In this document: piece by piece, positions 10,453 through 18,597 of the stretch
How the letters are laid out: the number at the start of each line of letters is the position of its first letter
Position numbering within the stretch: position 1 is the stretch's first letter
Assembly: GCF_900091435.1 (NCBI RefSeq)
Contig: NZ_FMCS01000017.1
Span: 1 to 64,000, forward strand
Direction: 5' to 3'
Length of the DNA: 64,000 bases
Source of the DNA: Micromonospora chaiyaphumensis
GTDB taxonomy: Bacteria; Actinomycetota; Actinomycetes; Mycobacteriales; Micromonosporaceae
Translations under genes and position numbers: made by a program
Notes under the pieces: model-generated
Seen by the model: the letters and a program-made list of their open reading frames with translations, nothing else
Database searches by the model: none
What the model was told of the DNA's origin: nothing

Positions 10453-11286
10453 TCATGACCCGTCCTCGTCGTCGGGGTCGAGTCCACGGACGACGATCAC
10501 CGGGGCCGGCGAGTGATAGAGCAGCGTCTGGCTGACCGCGCCCAGCATGCCCCGCAGCGGCTCGTCACCGCGCGCCCCGACCAGCGCCACCTGTGCCGAG
10601 CGGGACTGTTCCAGCAGGACGGCACCGGGATCGCCGCTGATCGTGTGGCACTCGACGGCCACCCCGGGATGCCGGGCACCGTACCGGGAGACGGCCTCGT
10701 CGAGCAGGCCGTCGTCGCCGTCGGGGTGGTGGCTGGGCTCCGTCACCCGGATGGCGAGCAGCCGGGTGCCGCGGCTCTCGGCGCAGTCGAAGGCGTACGC
10801 CAGGGTGGCGTGCGAACTCTCCGACCCGTCGAAGCCGACCAGCAGGGGCCCCTGCGGGGGCGGCTCGATCCGGGCCACCAGCACCGGGCAGCCGGCCCGG
10901 GCGGCGAGCTGCACGGCCGGCACGTCGGCGGGTACGCAGGACGCGCAGCCGGCCATGCCGCCGTCGCCGACCGCCAGCAGGAACGCCGAGTCGGAGGCGC
11001 GGACCAGCCCCTCGATCGGGTCGCCCTCGACGATCTCGTCGGTGACCGGCAACCCCGGCGCGGCCTCGGCGGCCACCCGCCCGGCCTTCTCCAGCAGCTC
11101 CTCGGCGGCCGCACGCGGGCCGCTCACCGAGAACGACTCCAGGGCTGCCGCCCAGTTGAAGGCGTGCAGCAGGTGCAGCGGCCGGTCGTGCGCGGCGGCC
11201 TCACCGGCGGCCGTCCGGACCACCTCGAGGTCCTCCGCCGAGCTGCCCACGCCGACCACCACCGCGCCATGGGTGGGTGCGGGCAT
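10453..11286 (-). CDS. Tandem universal stress protein (second copy)
   Basis: A 277-residue two-domain USP. The N-terminal domain begins GAVVVGVGSSAEDLEVV and is degenerate at its ATP loop (LLAVGDGGMAGCASCVPADV); the C-terminal domain keeps a better USP pattern, LLVGFDGSESSHATLAYA and VGARGDEPLRGMLGAVSQTL. The ATG at 11286 has a GAGGTGAG site. It is upstream of and codirectional with the phosphoketolase gene but separated by 128 bp containing the shared box, so probably a separate transcript. Only a GGGACC half-site is seen upstream of this gene (near 11345). Role inferred: stress or dormancy protein. Confidence 0.82.
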   Translation of the reverse strand: MPAPTHGAVVVGVGSSAEDLEVVRTAAGEAAAHDRPLHLLHAFNWAAALESFSVSGPRAAAEELLEKAGRVAAEAAPGLPVTDEIVEGDPIEGLVRASDSAFLLAVGDGGMAGCASCVPADVPAVQLAARAGCPVLVARIEPPPQGPLLVGFDGSESSHATLAYAFDCAESRGTRLLAIRVTEPSHHPDGDDGLLDEAVSRYGARHPGVAVECHTISGDPGAVLLEQSRSAQVALVGARGDEPLRGMLGAVSQTLLYHSPAPVIVVRGLDPDDEDGS

Positions 11287-11381
11287 CCCGGCTCACCTCC
11301 CGACCGCGCTCTCCTCACCCACGGTAGTCGTGCGGGTGTCCGCCGGGACCCGGTCGGCGGAACTGGCGTCGACGGGAGGGA

Positions 11382-12182
11382 TCAGCGTGGGCTGGGCAGG
11401 GCCGGGTGGACGCGGACGACCACGGCCGTGGCGTTGTCCTCGCCGCCCTCGGCCAGGCTCGCGGCGAGCAGGGCCGCCGCGGTCCGGGCGGGGTCGCGGC
11501 GCGCCGCCAGCAGGTCGCGCAGCCGGTGGTAGCCGAGCTGGTCGCTCACCCCGTCAGTGCAAAGCAGCCAGGTGTCGCCGCTGCGCAGCGGCACGGCGAG
11601 CAGGTCCGGCTCGGGCTTGTCCGGGTGGCCGACGTAGCGCAGCAGCTGGTAGCGGGCCCGGGCGGCCTCCGGCGAGTCGGGCGGCCACCAGCCGTGCAGC
11701 AGGCCGAGCCAGGCCATGCTGTGGTCGACGGTCACCAGTTCGAGCAGCCCGTCGCGCAGCCGGTACGCCCGTGAGTCGCCGAGCTGGACCAGCCAGCCCT
11801 GCCCGCCGTCGGGCTCGGCGACCAGGGCGGTGAGGGTGCAGCCGGTCAGCCCGGCCAGTCCCGCCCCGGCCCGGCGTACCCGGAGCTGGGTCTCGGTCGT
11901 GGCGGCGCGCAGCCGGGCGGCGTCGACGGCCGGCCAGCCGGCGCGGACCTGCGCCACGAAGGTGGTCATGGCGGTGGTGCCGGCGACCCGGCTGCCCTCG
12001 CCGTCGCCCATGCCGTCGGCGACCGCGGCCAGCGGCAGCTCCGGGTCGACGTGCAGGACGTCGAAGTTCTCCGCGTAGCGGTGCCCGACCACGCTGCCCC
12101 CGGCGATCTCCAGGGTGAGCCGGCCGACGGTCAGCCGGCGGGTGGCCTGGACCGGCTGGTCCAGCGGGCGGCGGCGGAACAC
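11382..12182 (-). CDS. PP2C-family serine/threonine phosphatase
   Basis: A PP2C/PPM metal-dependent phosphatase of about 266 residues. Metal-binding motifs are in order: RYAENFD, AAVADGMGDGEG, GCTLTAL, WLVQLGDSRAYRL, LCTDGVSDQLG and GGEDNATAVVV. The frame stays open to a TTG at 12275, but GTG at 12182 gives a sensible N-terminus; neither has a clear ribosome site, so the start is uncertain. No membrane or regulatory domain is seen. It is divergent from the HTH/Clp_N pair, with twin palindromes in the spacer that may control both directions. Substrate kinase unknown. Confidence 0.85.
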   Translation of the reverse strand: MFRRRPLDQPVQATRRLTVGRLTLEIAGGSVVGHRYAENFDVLHVDPELPLAAVADGMGDGEGSRVAGTTAMTTFVAQVRAGWPAVDAARLRAATTETQLRVRRAGAGLAGLTGCTLTALVAEPDGGQGWLVQLGDSRAYRLRDGLLELVTVDHSMAWLGLLHGWWPPDSPEAARARYQLLRYVGHPDKPEPDLLAVPLRSGDTWLLCTDGVSDQLGYHRLRDLLAARRDPARTAAALLAASLAEGGEDNATAVVVRVHPALPSPR

Positions 12183-12240
12183 CAGCGGACCGTAACACCG
12201 GTCGGGGTCGCGGCTCGGCAGGTCGCGGTGACGTGTCGGA

Positions 12241-12286
12241 TTGTCAACCGGGGTTGACAAAGGGCCTTCCGTCAACCAAAGTTGAC
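12241..12286. promoter_or_regulatory. Twin palindromic operators between PP2C and HTH genes
   Basis: TTGTCAACC-GG-GGTTGACAA (12241-12260) is a perfect palindrome with a 2-bp centre; GTCAAC-CAAA-GTTGAC (12271-12286) is a second, centre to centre about 28 bp away. The second ends 3 bp before the ATG at 12290, so bound protein would block transcription start. Both contain TTGACA-like hexamers that can serve as -35 elements. The adjacent small HTH protein is the natural candidate ligand. Confidence 0.65.
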
Positions 12287-12289
12287 AAC

Positions 12290-12526
12290 ATGAGTCAGGC
12301 GACGGAACTCGCGGCGGCGGCCGGCAGCACCGACCCGAAGGTCGGGCTGCGGGCGGTGCTCGCCCTGCGCCGGCTGCTCGAACGGCTGGAGGTGGTCCAG
12401 GTGGACAACGCCCGACGGCAGGGCTGGTCCTGGCAGGAGATCGCCGACGCCCTCGAGGTCAGCCGGCAGGCGGTCCACAAGAAGCACGCCGGGCGACCGG
12501 CGGTCCGCGGAAGCTGGGAGGCGTGA
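12290..12526 (+). CDS. Small helix-turn-helix DNA-binding protein
   Basis: A 78-residue protein. The C-terminal half carries a helix-turn-helix, GWSWQEIADALEVSRQAVHK, resembling sigma-70 region 4 or phage-type HTHs; the N-terminal half is Ala/Leu-rich helix (LRAVLALRRLLERLEVVQ). The start is placed at the ATG directly after the palindrome at 12271-12286, leaving essentially no leader. The stop overlaps the start of the Clp_N gene by one base (TGATG), so the two are coupled. Family members of this size sit upstream of Clp_N genes in other actinobacteria. Inferred role: autorepressor or regulator of the operon. Confidence 0.8.
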   Translation: MSQATELAAAAGSTDPKVGLRAVLALRRLLERLEVVQVDNARRQGWSWQEIADALEVSRQAVHKKHAGRPAVRGSWEA

Positions 12527-13101
12527 TGTTCGAACGGTTCACCGACCGGGCCCGCGCGGTGGTGCACCACGCGGTCGACGAGGCGCGCACCGAGGGCCGG
12601 CGCCCGGTCGGCACGGAACACCTGCTGCTCGGCGTGCTCGCCGACGGCGACAACCTGGCCGTCCGGGTGCTCTCGGCCGGCGGCATCCGGGCCGAGGACC
12701 TGCGCGCCGCCGTGGCCCGGCACACCGCGCACGGTGTCGACGGCCTCGGCGCGGCGGACGCGGCGGCGCTGCGCGAGATCGGCATCGACCTCGCCGCGAT
12801 CGTCGCGCGGATCGAGGAGTCCTTCGGCCCGGACGCGCTGCGCGAAGCGGCCCCGGCGCCCCGCCGGTGGTGGGGTCGCCGCCCCGACAGCGGCCGGTTC
12901 TCCCCCCGCGCCAAGAAGGTGCTGGAGCTGTCCCTGCGGGAGGCGCTGCGGCTGCGCCACCGCCACATCGGCACCGAGCACATCCTGCTCGGGCTGCTGC
13001 GGGAGGGCAACGGGCTGGCCGCGCTCGTGCTCACCGAGGCCGGTGCGGACCTCGACGACCTGCGCCGCCGGGTCGAGGCGGCGCTGCGCACGGCGGCCTG
13101 A
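12526..13101 (+). CDS. Clp_N-domain protein lacking an ATPase domain
   Basis: A 191-residue protein built of two ClpA/ClpC N-terminal repeats: residues about 1-70 (MFERFTDRARAVVHHAVDEA, GTEHLLLGVL) and about 115-190 (SPRAKKVLELSLREALRLRH, GTEHILLGLLREG), joined by a linker RRWWGRRPDSGR. There is no AAA+ module, so it is not an unfoldase; Clp_N domains bind adaptors and substrates and such stand-alone proteins may act as adaptors, decoys or stress sensors. GGGAGG precedes the ATG at 12526; an in-frame GTG three bases earlier is also possible. Coupled to the upstream HTH gene. Confidence 0.85.
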   Translation: MFERFTDRARAVVHHAVDEARTEGRRPVGTEHLLLGVLADGDNLAVRVLSAGGIRAEDLRAAVARHTAHGVDGLGAADAAALREIGIDLAAIVARIEESFGPDALREAAPAPRRWWGRRPDSGRFSPRAKKVLELSLREALRLRHRHIGTEHILLGLLREGNGLAALVLTEAGADLDDLRRRVEAALRTAA

Positions 13102-13216
13102 GCGGCCCGGCCGGCCGCCGCCACGGGTCCGGCAGCGGATCAAACCTGTTTGCGGTCCTCGCAACGTCGGCCGGTGTCGGGTCGCTGAGCCGCCCCGCTT
13201 GCTGCACACTTGCGCC

Positions 13217-14224
13217 GTGGACGGTGGAGACGAGAAGAGCCCGTTGACCGCGGACAACCCCGCACCACGCTCGGCCGTGGTGGTCAACCCGACCAAGGTG
13301 ACCGATCTCGACAGGTTCCGCCGGACGGTGGACGGCGCCCTCACGGCCGCCGGCTGGCCCGCGCCGGCCTGGTACGAGACCACGGCGGAGGACCCGGGCC
13401 GGGGCCAGACCGAGGCGGCCGTCGAGGCCGGCGCCGAGGTGGTCTTCGCCTGCGGCGGCGACGGCACCGTGATGGCCTGCGTGACCGCGCTCGCCGGCAC
13501 CGACGTGGCGCTCGCCGTGCTGCCCCAGGGCACCGGCAACCTGCTCGCCGCCAACCTCGGCCTCTCCGGCGACCTCGCCGCCGGGCTGGAGGTCGCCGTC
13601 GAGCGCGGCGTACGCCGGCTCGACGTGGGCGCGGTCGGCGACCGGTGCTTCGCCGTGATGGCCGGGATGGGCTTCGACGCGCAGATGCTCGACTCCACCT
13701 CCGAGACGACCAAGAAGCGGTTCGGCTGGCCGGCCTACGTGGTGGGGGCGGCCAAGCACCTGCGGGACCGGCCCATGCGGGTCTCGATCCGCATCGACGG
13801 CGGGCCGTCGCTGCGCCGGCGCGCCCGTTCGGTCCTGGTCGGCAACGTCGGCCGGCTCCAGGGCGGGGTACGCCTGCTCACCGACGCCGAGCCGGACGAC
13901 GGCTGGCTCGACGTGGCGGTGCTGACCCCGCGGACGCTCGGTCACTGGCTCGCCCTCGGCTGGGCGGTGCTGCGGCGGCGGGGCAGCGTGCCCCGGATGG
14001 AGGTGTTCCGGGCCCGGAAGGTCGAGATCACCAGCAACCGGGCCCAGCCCCGGCAGCTCGACGGCGACCTCATCGAGCCGGGCCGGTCCCTGAAGATCGA
14101 GATCCGGCCCGAGTCGCTCTGGCTCTGCGTGCCGCGGCCGGCGCGCCACCCCGACCTGTCCGTCGACGCCGACGCGGCCGCCGAGCGCGGCGAGCGGCTG
14201 GTCGAGGAGGCCCGGCATGAGTAG
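13217..14224 (+). CDS. Diacylglycerol kinase-family lipid kinase
   Basis: A 335-residue protein with the DAGK catalytic domain: VVVNPTKV (21-28), the ATP-binding GGDGT at 80-84, and PQGTGN at 103-108, followed by the C-terminal beta-sandwich (VLVGNVGRLQGGVRLL, DGWLDVAVL, QLDGDLIEPG). Family members phosphorylate diacylglycerol or related lipids, including sphingosine and undecaprenol; the exact substrate cannot be read. The start is GTG at 13217; no ribosome site is obvious and it may be leaderless. The stop overlaps the next start by 8 nt (ATGAGTAG), so it forms a unit with the BrkB-like gene. Confidence 0.85.
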   Translation: MDGGDEKSPLTADNPAPRSAVVVNPTKVTDLDRFRRTVDGALTAAGWPAPAWYETTAEDPGRGQTEAAVEAGAEVVFACGGDGTVMACVTALAGTDVALAVLPQGTGNLLAANLGLSGDLAAGLEVAVERGVRRLDVGAVGDRCFAVMAGMGFDAQMLDSTSETTKKRFGWPAYVVGAAKHLRDRPMRVSIRIDGGPSLRRRARSVLVGNVGRLQGGVRLLTDAEPDDGWLDVAVLTPRTLGHWLALGWAVLRRRGSVPRMEVFRARKVEITSNRAQPRQLDGDLIEPGRSLKIEIRPESLWLCVPRPARHPDLSVDADAAAERGERLVEEARHE

Positions 14225-15218
14225 CACCAAACTGGTCCCCGAGACCCGGCTGATGGCGAAGGAGGAGCTCTCCGCCGACGACGCCTGGCACACCCTGCGC
14301 CGCCACGGCGGCTGGCACCTGCTCCGGGACGCCTTCATCCGGTTCCGCTACGGCGACGGCTTCAGCCACTCGCGGGCCCTCGCGCTGCAGCTCTGCCTCG
14401 CCGTGGTGCCGTTCCTCATCGCGCTCACCGGCCTGATCACCGACCTCGGCGTCGACGAGGGCGGCAAGGTGGTCGCCGACACCGTGCTGGCGATCACCCC
14501 GGGCCAGAGCGAGTCGATGGTGCAGGAGCTGCTGGCGGACACCGAGCGCACCGAGGACGCCGGTGAGCTGGCGCTGACCCTCGGCCTGCTGACCGGCCTC
14601 GTGGCGCTCACCACCACGATGGCGCAGATCGAGCGGGGCGCGAACCGGATCTACGGCGTCGAGCGGGACCGCCCGGCCCTCTTCAAATACCTGCGGGCCG
14701 CGGTCCTCGCGCTGGTCGCCGGCGTGCCCGCGCTGGCCGGGTTCCTGATCCTCGTCGGCGGCCGGGCCATGGGCGACTCGGTCCGGCGGCACTACGAGTG
14801 GGGCGACCTCGCCCACGGCGCCTGGGACGTGGTCCGCTGGCCGCTCAGCCTCGGCCTGACCGTGCTCGCCGTGGCGGTGCTGTTCCGGCACGCGCCCCGG
14901 CGTAACCAGCCCGGACTGTCCTGGCTCTTCTTCGGCGCCGGCATCGCCACCGCGCTCTGGTGGCTGGCCAGCCTGCTGCTCGCCGCCTACGTGAAGTACA
15001 GCGGCGGATTCGGGCAGACGTACGGCGCACTGACCGGCATGATGGCCCTGCTGATCTGGGCCAACCTGACCGGGATGGCGCTCTTCGGCGGGCTGGCGTT
15101 CGCCGCCCAGTTGGAGGCCATGCGGATCGGGGTGGAGGAGCCCGCCCAGCCCGACCTCTGGGAGCCGGAGGCCGAGCGCGAGGAACTCCTCGACACCGGC
15201 GACATGACCGCCCTCTGA
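14217..15218 (+). CDS. YihY/BrkB-family integral membrane protein
   Basis: A 333-residue protein with about six hydrophobic segments and the family blocks FSHSRALALQLCLAVVPF, EIERGANRIYGVERDRPALF-like QIERGANRIYG, and a C-terminal LLIWANLTGMALFGGLAFAA. An amphipathic, charged N-terminal stretch (LRRHGGWHLLRDAFIRFRYG) precedes the first helix. The family is widespread in the inner membrane and not well understood; older annotation as ribonuclease BN is not supported. It overlaps the lipid kinase gene by 8 nt and is followed by the PAP2 gene, so a role around membrane lipids is a reasonable but unproven inference. Confidence 0.85.
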   Translation: MSSTKLVPETRLMAKEELSADDAWHTLRRHGGWHLLRDAFIRFRYGDGFSHSRALALQLCLAVVPFLIALTGLITDLGVDEGGKVVADTVLAITPGQSESMVQELLADTERTEDAGELALTLGLLTGLVALTTTMAQIERGANRIYGVERDRPALFKYLRAAVLALVAGVPALAGFLILVGGRAMGDSVRRHYEWGDLAHGAWDVVRWPLSLGLTVLAVAVLFRHAPRRNQPGLSWLFFGAGIATALWWLASLLLAAYVKYSGGFGQTYGALTGMMALLIWANLTGMALFGGLAFAAQLEAMRIGVEEPAQPDLWEPEAEREELLDTGDMTAL

Positions 15219-15296
15219 CGTCGCACCGGCCTCCGGCGTGTACGCGGAGTCCGAATCGGGTACCGCACGCCTCGCAGCAGACGAGGGAGGTGCGGG

Positions 15297-16787
15297 GTGA
15301 CCGCGGTCAAGGAGGCGACGCGCCGCCCGCTCGGCCATTTCGCCGAGCGGAGCCTGGCGGGCCTGCTCGTCGTGGCCGGCGCGGGAGTCGGTTTCGGCGT
15401 GCTGCTCATGCTCGTCCGGTTCCACTGGGGCCCGCTCTACCGGGCCGACCACGAGGCGGCCGAATGGTTCAACCACCTCGTGGCGCCGCACCACCCGCTG
15501 GTCACCGTGCTCCAGGCGGTCACCGACCTGGGCGGGCGGCCGGTGCTCATCTGGCTGGTCACCATCGCGGTGGTCGGCCTGCTGATCCGCCGCCAGTCCC
15601 GGCTGGCCGTCTACCTGATCATCACCGGGGCGGGCGGGCTGATCCTCGACCCGTCGCTCAAGGCGCTGGTGGGCCGGCTGCGCCCGGTCGTGGACGTGCC
15701 GGTGGCCCACGCACCCGGCAACAGCTTCCCGAGCGGCCACGCGCTCGGCTCGTTCGTCGCGTACGGGGCGCTGCTGCTGGTGTTCCTGCCGGCCGTGGCG
15801 CCGCGCTGGCGCAAGCCGGCCATCGCCGTCGCCGGCCTGCTGGTCGTCCTCATCGGGCTGACCCGGATCGCGCTGGGCGTGCACTTCGTCTCGGACGTGC
15901 TGGGCGGCTGGCTGCTCGGCGCGGCCTGGCTGGGCGTGACGGCGTACGCCTTCCGGCTGTGGCGGCGCGAGCGCGGCCGGCCGGTGCCGCCGCTCACCGA
16001 GGGCCTGGAGCCCGAGGCGGGGGAGGAGATCACGCCCGCCCCGGCCGAGGAGCACGTGCTGGAGCACCCCCGCTCGTCCGTGGCCGAGCTGCTGGTGGGC
16101 TGGGTGCTCGTGTTCGGCGCCCTCTACGCCTTCGGCATGTACGTCAGCTACCACGCCAAGGGCACGATCTTCGACACCCTGGACACGGAGGTGCCGCAGT
16201 GGTTCGCCGACCGGCGTACCGACGCGCTCACCGACCTGAGCTGGTGGTGGAGCAAATTCGGTGACACCCACGCCATCCTGCTGGTCTCGCTGGTGTTCTG
16301 CCCGATCGTGCTGGCGATCTGGAAGCGGTGGCGGCCGGTGCTCTTCGTGGTGCTGGCGATGTTCGGGGAGCTGAGCCTGTTCCTGGCGACGGCCCGGGTG
16401 GTGGAGCGGCCCCGCCCGCCGGTGGAGAACCTGGACGGGCAGATGCCCACCTCGTCCTTCCCGTCCGGGCACATCGCGGCGACCATCTGCCTGTGGACCG
16501 CCATGGCGATCATCGTGCTGCCGCGCACCGACCGCTGGTGGCGCTGGCTCTTCGTGGCCATGGCCGTGATCATGCCGGTCGGGGTGGCCACCTCCCGGAT
16601 GTACCGGGGCATGCACCACCCGACGGACTTCATGGGCGCGATCCTGCTCGGCGCGCTCTGGCTCACGCTGCTCTGGTGGGTGGTCCGGCCGAACGCGGAC
16701 GTGCGCCAGGGCAACCGGCCGGCCATCGAGTCGGAGCAGGTGCACGAGCTCGACGACGAGCTGGCGAAGGCCGGCCGGGAGGACTGA
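15297..16787 (+). CDS. Double PAP2 (phosphatidic acid phosphatase) membrane protein
   Basis: A 496-residue protein made of two PAP2 superfamily domains in tandem, each with several membrane helices. First domain: KALVGRLRP (122-130), FPSGH (144-148), TRIALGVHFVSD (189-200). Second domain: ARVVERPRPP (366-375), FPSGH (388-392), SRMYRGMHHPTD (433-444). The second lacks the lysine of the KxxxxxxRP motif at normal spacing, while both catalytic His residues remain. A Glu/Pro-rich linker (about 230-258) joins the two. GTG start with GGGAGG at good spacing. Such enzymes dephosphorylate lipid phosphates such as phosphatidate or undecaprenyl diphosphate; next to a lipid kinase, opposing activities are plausible. 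Confidence 0.87.
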   Translation: MTAVKEATRRPLGHFAERSLAGLLVVAGAGVGFGVLLMLVRFHWGPLYRADHEAAEWFNHLVAPHHPLVTVLQAVTDLGGRPVLIWLVTIAVVGLLIRRQSRLAVYLIITGAGGLILDPSLKALVGRLRPVVDVPVAHAPGNSFPSGHALGSFVAYGALLLVFLPAVAPRWRKPAIAVAGLLVVLIGLTRIALGVHFVSDVLGGWLLGAAWLGVTAYAFRLWRRERGRPVPPLTEGLEPEAGEEITPAPAEEHVLEHPRSSVAELLVGWVLVFGALYAFGMYVSYHAKGTIFDTLDTEVPQWFADRRTDALTDLSWWWSKFGDTHAILLVSLVFCPIVLAIWKRWRPVLFVVLAMFGELSLFLATARVVERPRPPVENLDGQMPTSSFPSGHIAATICLWTAMAIIVLPRTDRWWRWLFVAMAVIMPVGVATSRMYRGMHHPTDFMGAILLGALWLTLLWWVVRPNADVRQGNRPAIESEQVHELDDELAKAGRED

Positions 16788-16797
16788 TCGGGCGCCG

Positions 16798-17601
16798 ATG
16801 CTGCGGGCGATGACCTGGAACATCCGGACCGGCGGGCGGGACCGCGACGGCACCGACCGCCGGGACCGGATCGCCGCCGTGGTCGCCGACCAGCGCCCCG
16901 ACCTGCTGGCCCTCCAGGAGCTGCGCGGCCTGGACTCCGACGGCGGGCTCGCCGAGCTGGCGGAGCGGGTGGGCATGGCGCCGCACCTGGCCCGGTCCTG
17001 TTTCGGGCAGCCCGTGGCGGTGCTGGTCCGCCCGCCGCTGCGGGTGCTGCGGGCGAGCCGGGTGCGCCGCCCGTTCCACCACGCCGCCGCGCGCGTCGAG
17101 GTGGCCACCGCGGCCGGCCCGCTGACCGTGTTCAGCACCCACCTGAACCCGTACTCGGGCGGGCGGCGGCGGATGGAGGCCGACTGGCTGGCGGCGGCCG
17201 TGCGGCGGACCGGGGGCGACCTCGCCCTGCTCGCCGGTGACCTGAACACCCTGGAGCCGGCTGTCGACCACACCGCCCGGCTGGCCGGCCTCGCCCCCCT
17301 CTACCGGCGGCGGCACGTGCGCCGCGACGGCCGTACCGTCGACACCCGCGCGGTGGCCCGGCTGCTCGACGCGGGCCTGGTCGACCTCTGGCCGCGCGCC
17401 GGCGGCGGCGAGCCGGCCGGGCTGACCGTGCCGACCCGGCACGGCGGGGCGGAGTTCGCCGGGATGCGGCTGGACTACCTGCTCGCCACCCCGGCGCTGG
17501 CCGCGACCGCCCGCGCGGTCCGGGTGGTCCGCGGCGGCGACGCGGACAGCGCCTCCGACCACTACCCGGTCGTCGCCGACCTGGCGCTGGCGCCCGGCTG
17601 A
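16798..17601 (+). CDS. Endonuclease/exonuclease/phosphatase-family protein
   Basis: A 267-residue protein of the EEP fold (DNase I, APE1, sphingomyelinase and inositol phosphatase relatives). Family motifs in order: MTWNIRTGG (5-13), LLALQELRG (36-44) with metal-binding Glu, FSTHLNPYSGG, LLAGDLNT, LDYLLATP and the C-terminal ASDHYPVVADL with catalytic Asp-His. No signal peptide or membrane anchor is evident. It starts 10 bp after the PAP2 stop and so probably belongs to the same transcript as the lipid kinase, BrkB-like and PAP2 genes. Substrate may be nucleic acid or a phospholipid headgroup; context weakly favours the latter. Confidence 0.82.
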   Translation: MLRAMTWNIRTGGRDRDGTDRRDRIAAVVADQRPDLLALQELRGLDSDGGLAELAERVGMAPHLARSCFGQPVAVLVRPPLRVLRASRVRRPFHHAAARVEVATAAGPLTVFSTHLNPYSGGRRRMEADWLAAAVRRTGGDLALLAGDLNTLEPAVDHTARLAGLAPLYRRRHVRRDGRTVDTRAVARLLDAGLVDLWPRAGGGEPAGLTVPTRHGGAEFAGMRLDYLLATPALAATARAVRVVRGGDADSASDHYPVVADLALAPG

Positions 17602-17627
17602 CCCCGCACTGTCCGACGGCGCCCGGT

Positions 17628-17747
17628 TCAGACGAGCAGGTTCAGCAGCACGGTCAGGACGACCGACGCGACGATCGAGAAGAGGATCATCAGCAGGCAG
17701 CCGAGGCCGCCGCCGACGGGCCGGATCTCCGTGTTTCCGATGCGCAT
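17628..17747 (-). CDS. Small single-span membrane protein (39 aa)
   Basis: A 39-residue ORF: MRIGNTEIRPVGGGLGCLLM followed by a hydrophobic run ILFSIVASVVLTVLLNLLV to the stop. One membrane helix is predicted from about residue 16 to the end, with a short polar N-terminus. An AAGGTGAG ribosome site precedes the ATG, overlapping the stop of the upstream hydrolase gene, 4 bp away, so it is likely translated as the last gene of the LLM-hydrolase unit. No family assigned. Good initiation signals and clean codon use support reality despite the size. Confidence 0.65.
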   Translation of the reverse strand: MRIGNTEIRPVGGGLGCLLMILFSIVASVVLTVLLNLLV

Positions 17748-17751
17748 GGAC

Positions 17752-18597
17752 TCACCTTCGCAGGACGGGCGCCAGCAGGTCGCGGATCGCGTCGGCGACC
17801 TGGCCGGGCGCGGTGGTGGCCACGTTGTGCGCGGCGCCCGGCACGGCGGCCGTCCGGGCGTCCGGCACCAGGCGGGCCGCCTCCGCGCGCCAGCCGGCCG
17901 GGACGACGGTGTCGCGGGTGCCGGTCAGCACCAGAGTCGGCGCGGTGACCCGCACCAGGTCCGCCTCGATCGTGTTGCGCACCGAGTGGGACAGGGTGGC
18001 GAACACCCGCCACGGGCGGGCGTCGAGGACGTCGCGCAGCAGGATCGGCGCCTGCCACTTCGCCTCCCACAGCGTGTCCAGCAGCCACCGGCCGATCTGG
18101 CCGCGCCGGGAACGGGCGGCCGGGTCGCTGGTCGGGCCGGCCAGCACCAGCGCCCGGACCAGGTCCGGGCGGCGGGCGGCGAGCGCCGCGACCACCTCCG
18201 CGCCGAACGAGTGGCCGAGCAGGCAGACCGGCCCCAACCGGTACGCGGCCAGCCACTCCGCCAGGAACGCGGCGTGCCGGGCCACGTCGTACGCCGTGCC
18301 CGGCCGCTCGGTGAGCCCGAAACCGGGCAGGTCCGGCACGTACACCGGGTGGGTGGCCGACAGGGCCACCGCCAGCGGGGTGAGGTAGCGGTGCGAGACG
18401 GCGAGGCCGTGCACCAGGACCACGGGCGGCCCGTCGCCGCCCGGGTCCGCCGCCCGGCGGGTGTGCGTACGCAGGCCGTCGATCAGCCGGAACTCGCTGG
18501 TGAGGCCGGCGGCCGGGCGGGGTGCGGCCAGGGCCAGCCGCAGCTCCGCCGGCCCGAAGCGCCCCGGTGGCGAGGGCCGGACGGCGGGACCGGTCAC
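17752..18597 (-). CDS. Alpha/beta hydrolase
   Basis: A 281-residue alpha/beta-hydrolase-fold protein. PVVLVHGLAVSH supplies the oxyanion HG motif, LLGHSFGAEVV the nucleophile elbow (G-x-S-x-G), TGTRDTVVP the acid region and PGAAHNVATTAP the catalytic His. The first 40 residues are Pro/Ala-rich and variable. Start GTG at 18597 overlaps the stop of the upstream LLM gene (GTGA). The substrate is not predictable: family includes esterases, C-C hydrolases and haloperoxidases. Context with an F420-type oxidoreductase hints at a small oxidation/hydrolysis unit but nothing more specific. Confidence 0.83.
   Translation of the reverse strand: MTGPAVRPSPPGRFGPAELRLALAAPRPAAGLTSEFRLIDGLRTHTRRAADPGGDGPPVVLVHGLAVSHRYLTPLAVALSATHPVYVPDLPGFGLTERPGTAYDVARHAAFLAEWLAAYRLGPVCLLGHSFGAEVVAALAARRPDLVRALVLAGPTSDPAARSRRGQIGRWLLDTLWEAKWQAPILLRDVLDARPWRVFATLSHSVRNTIEADLVRVTAPTLVLTGTRDTVVPAGWRAEAARLVPDARTAAVPGAAHNVATTAPGQVADAIRDLLAPVLRR

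Noticed and set aside
11343-11358. GGGACCCGGTCGGC as another DosR-like box before the second USP gene
   Set aside because: Only the left GGGACC arm fits; the right arm is absent, so it is not counted with the other boxes.
14070-17273. A 1067-codon open frame on the minus strand
   Set aside because: Antisense to lipid kinase, BrkB-like, PAP2 and EEP genes with clear motifs; low-complexity His/Gln/Arg translation.
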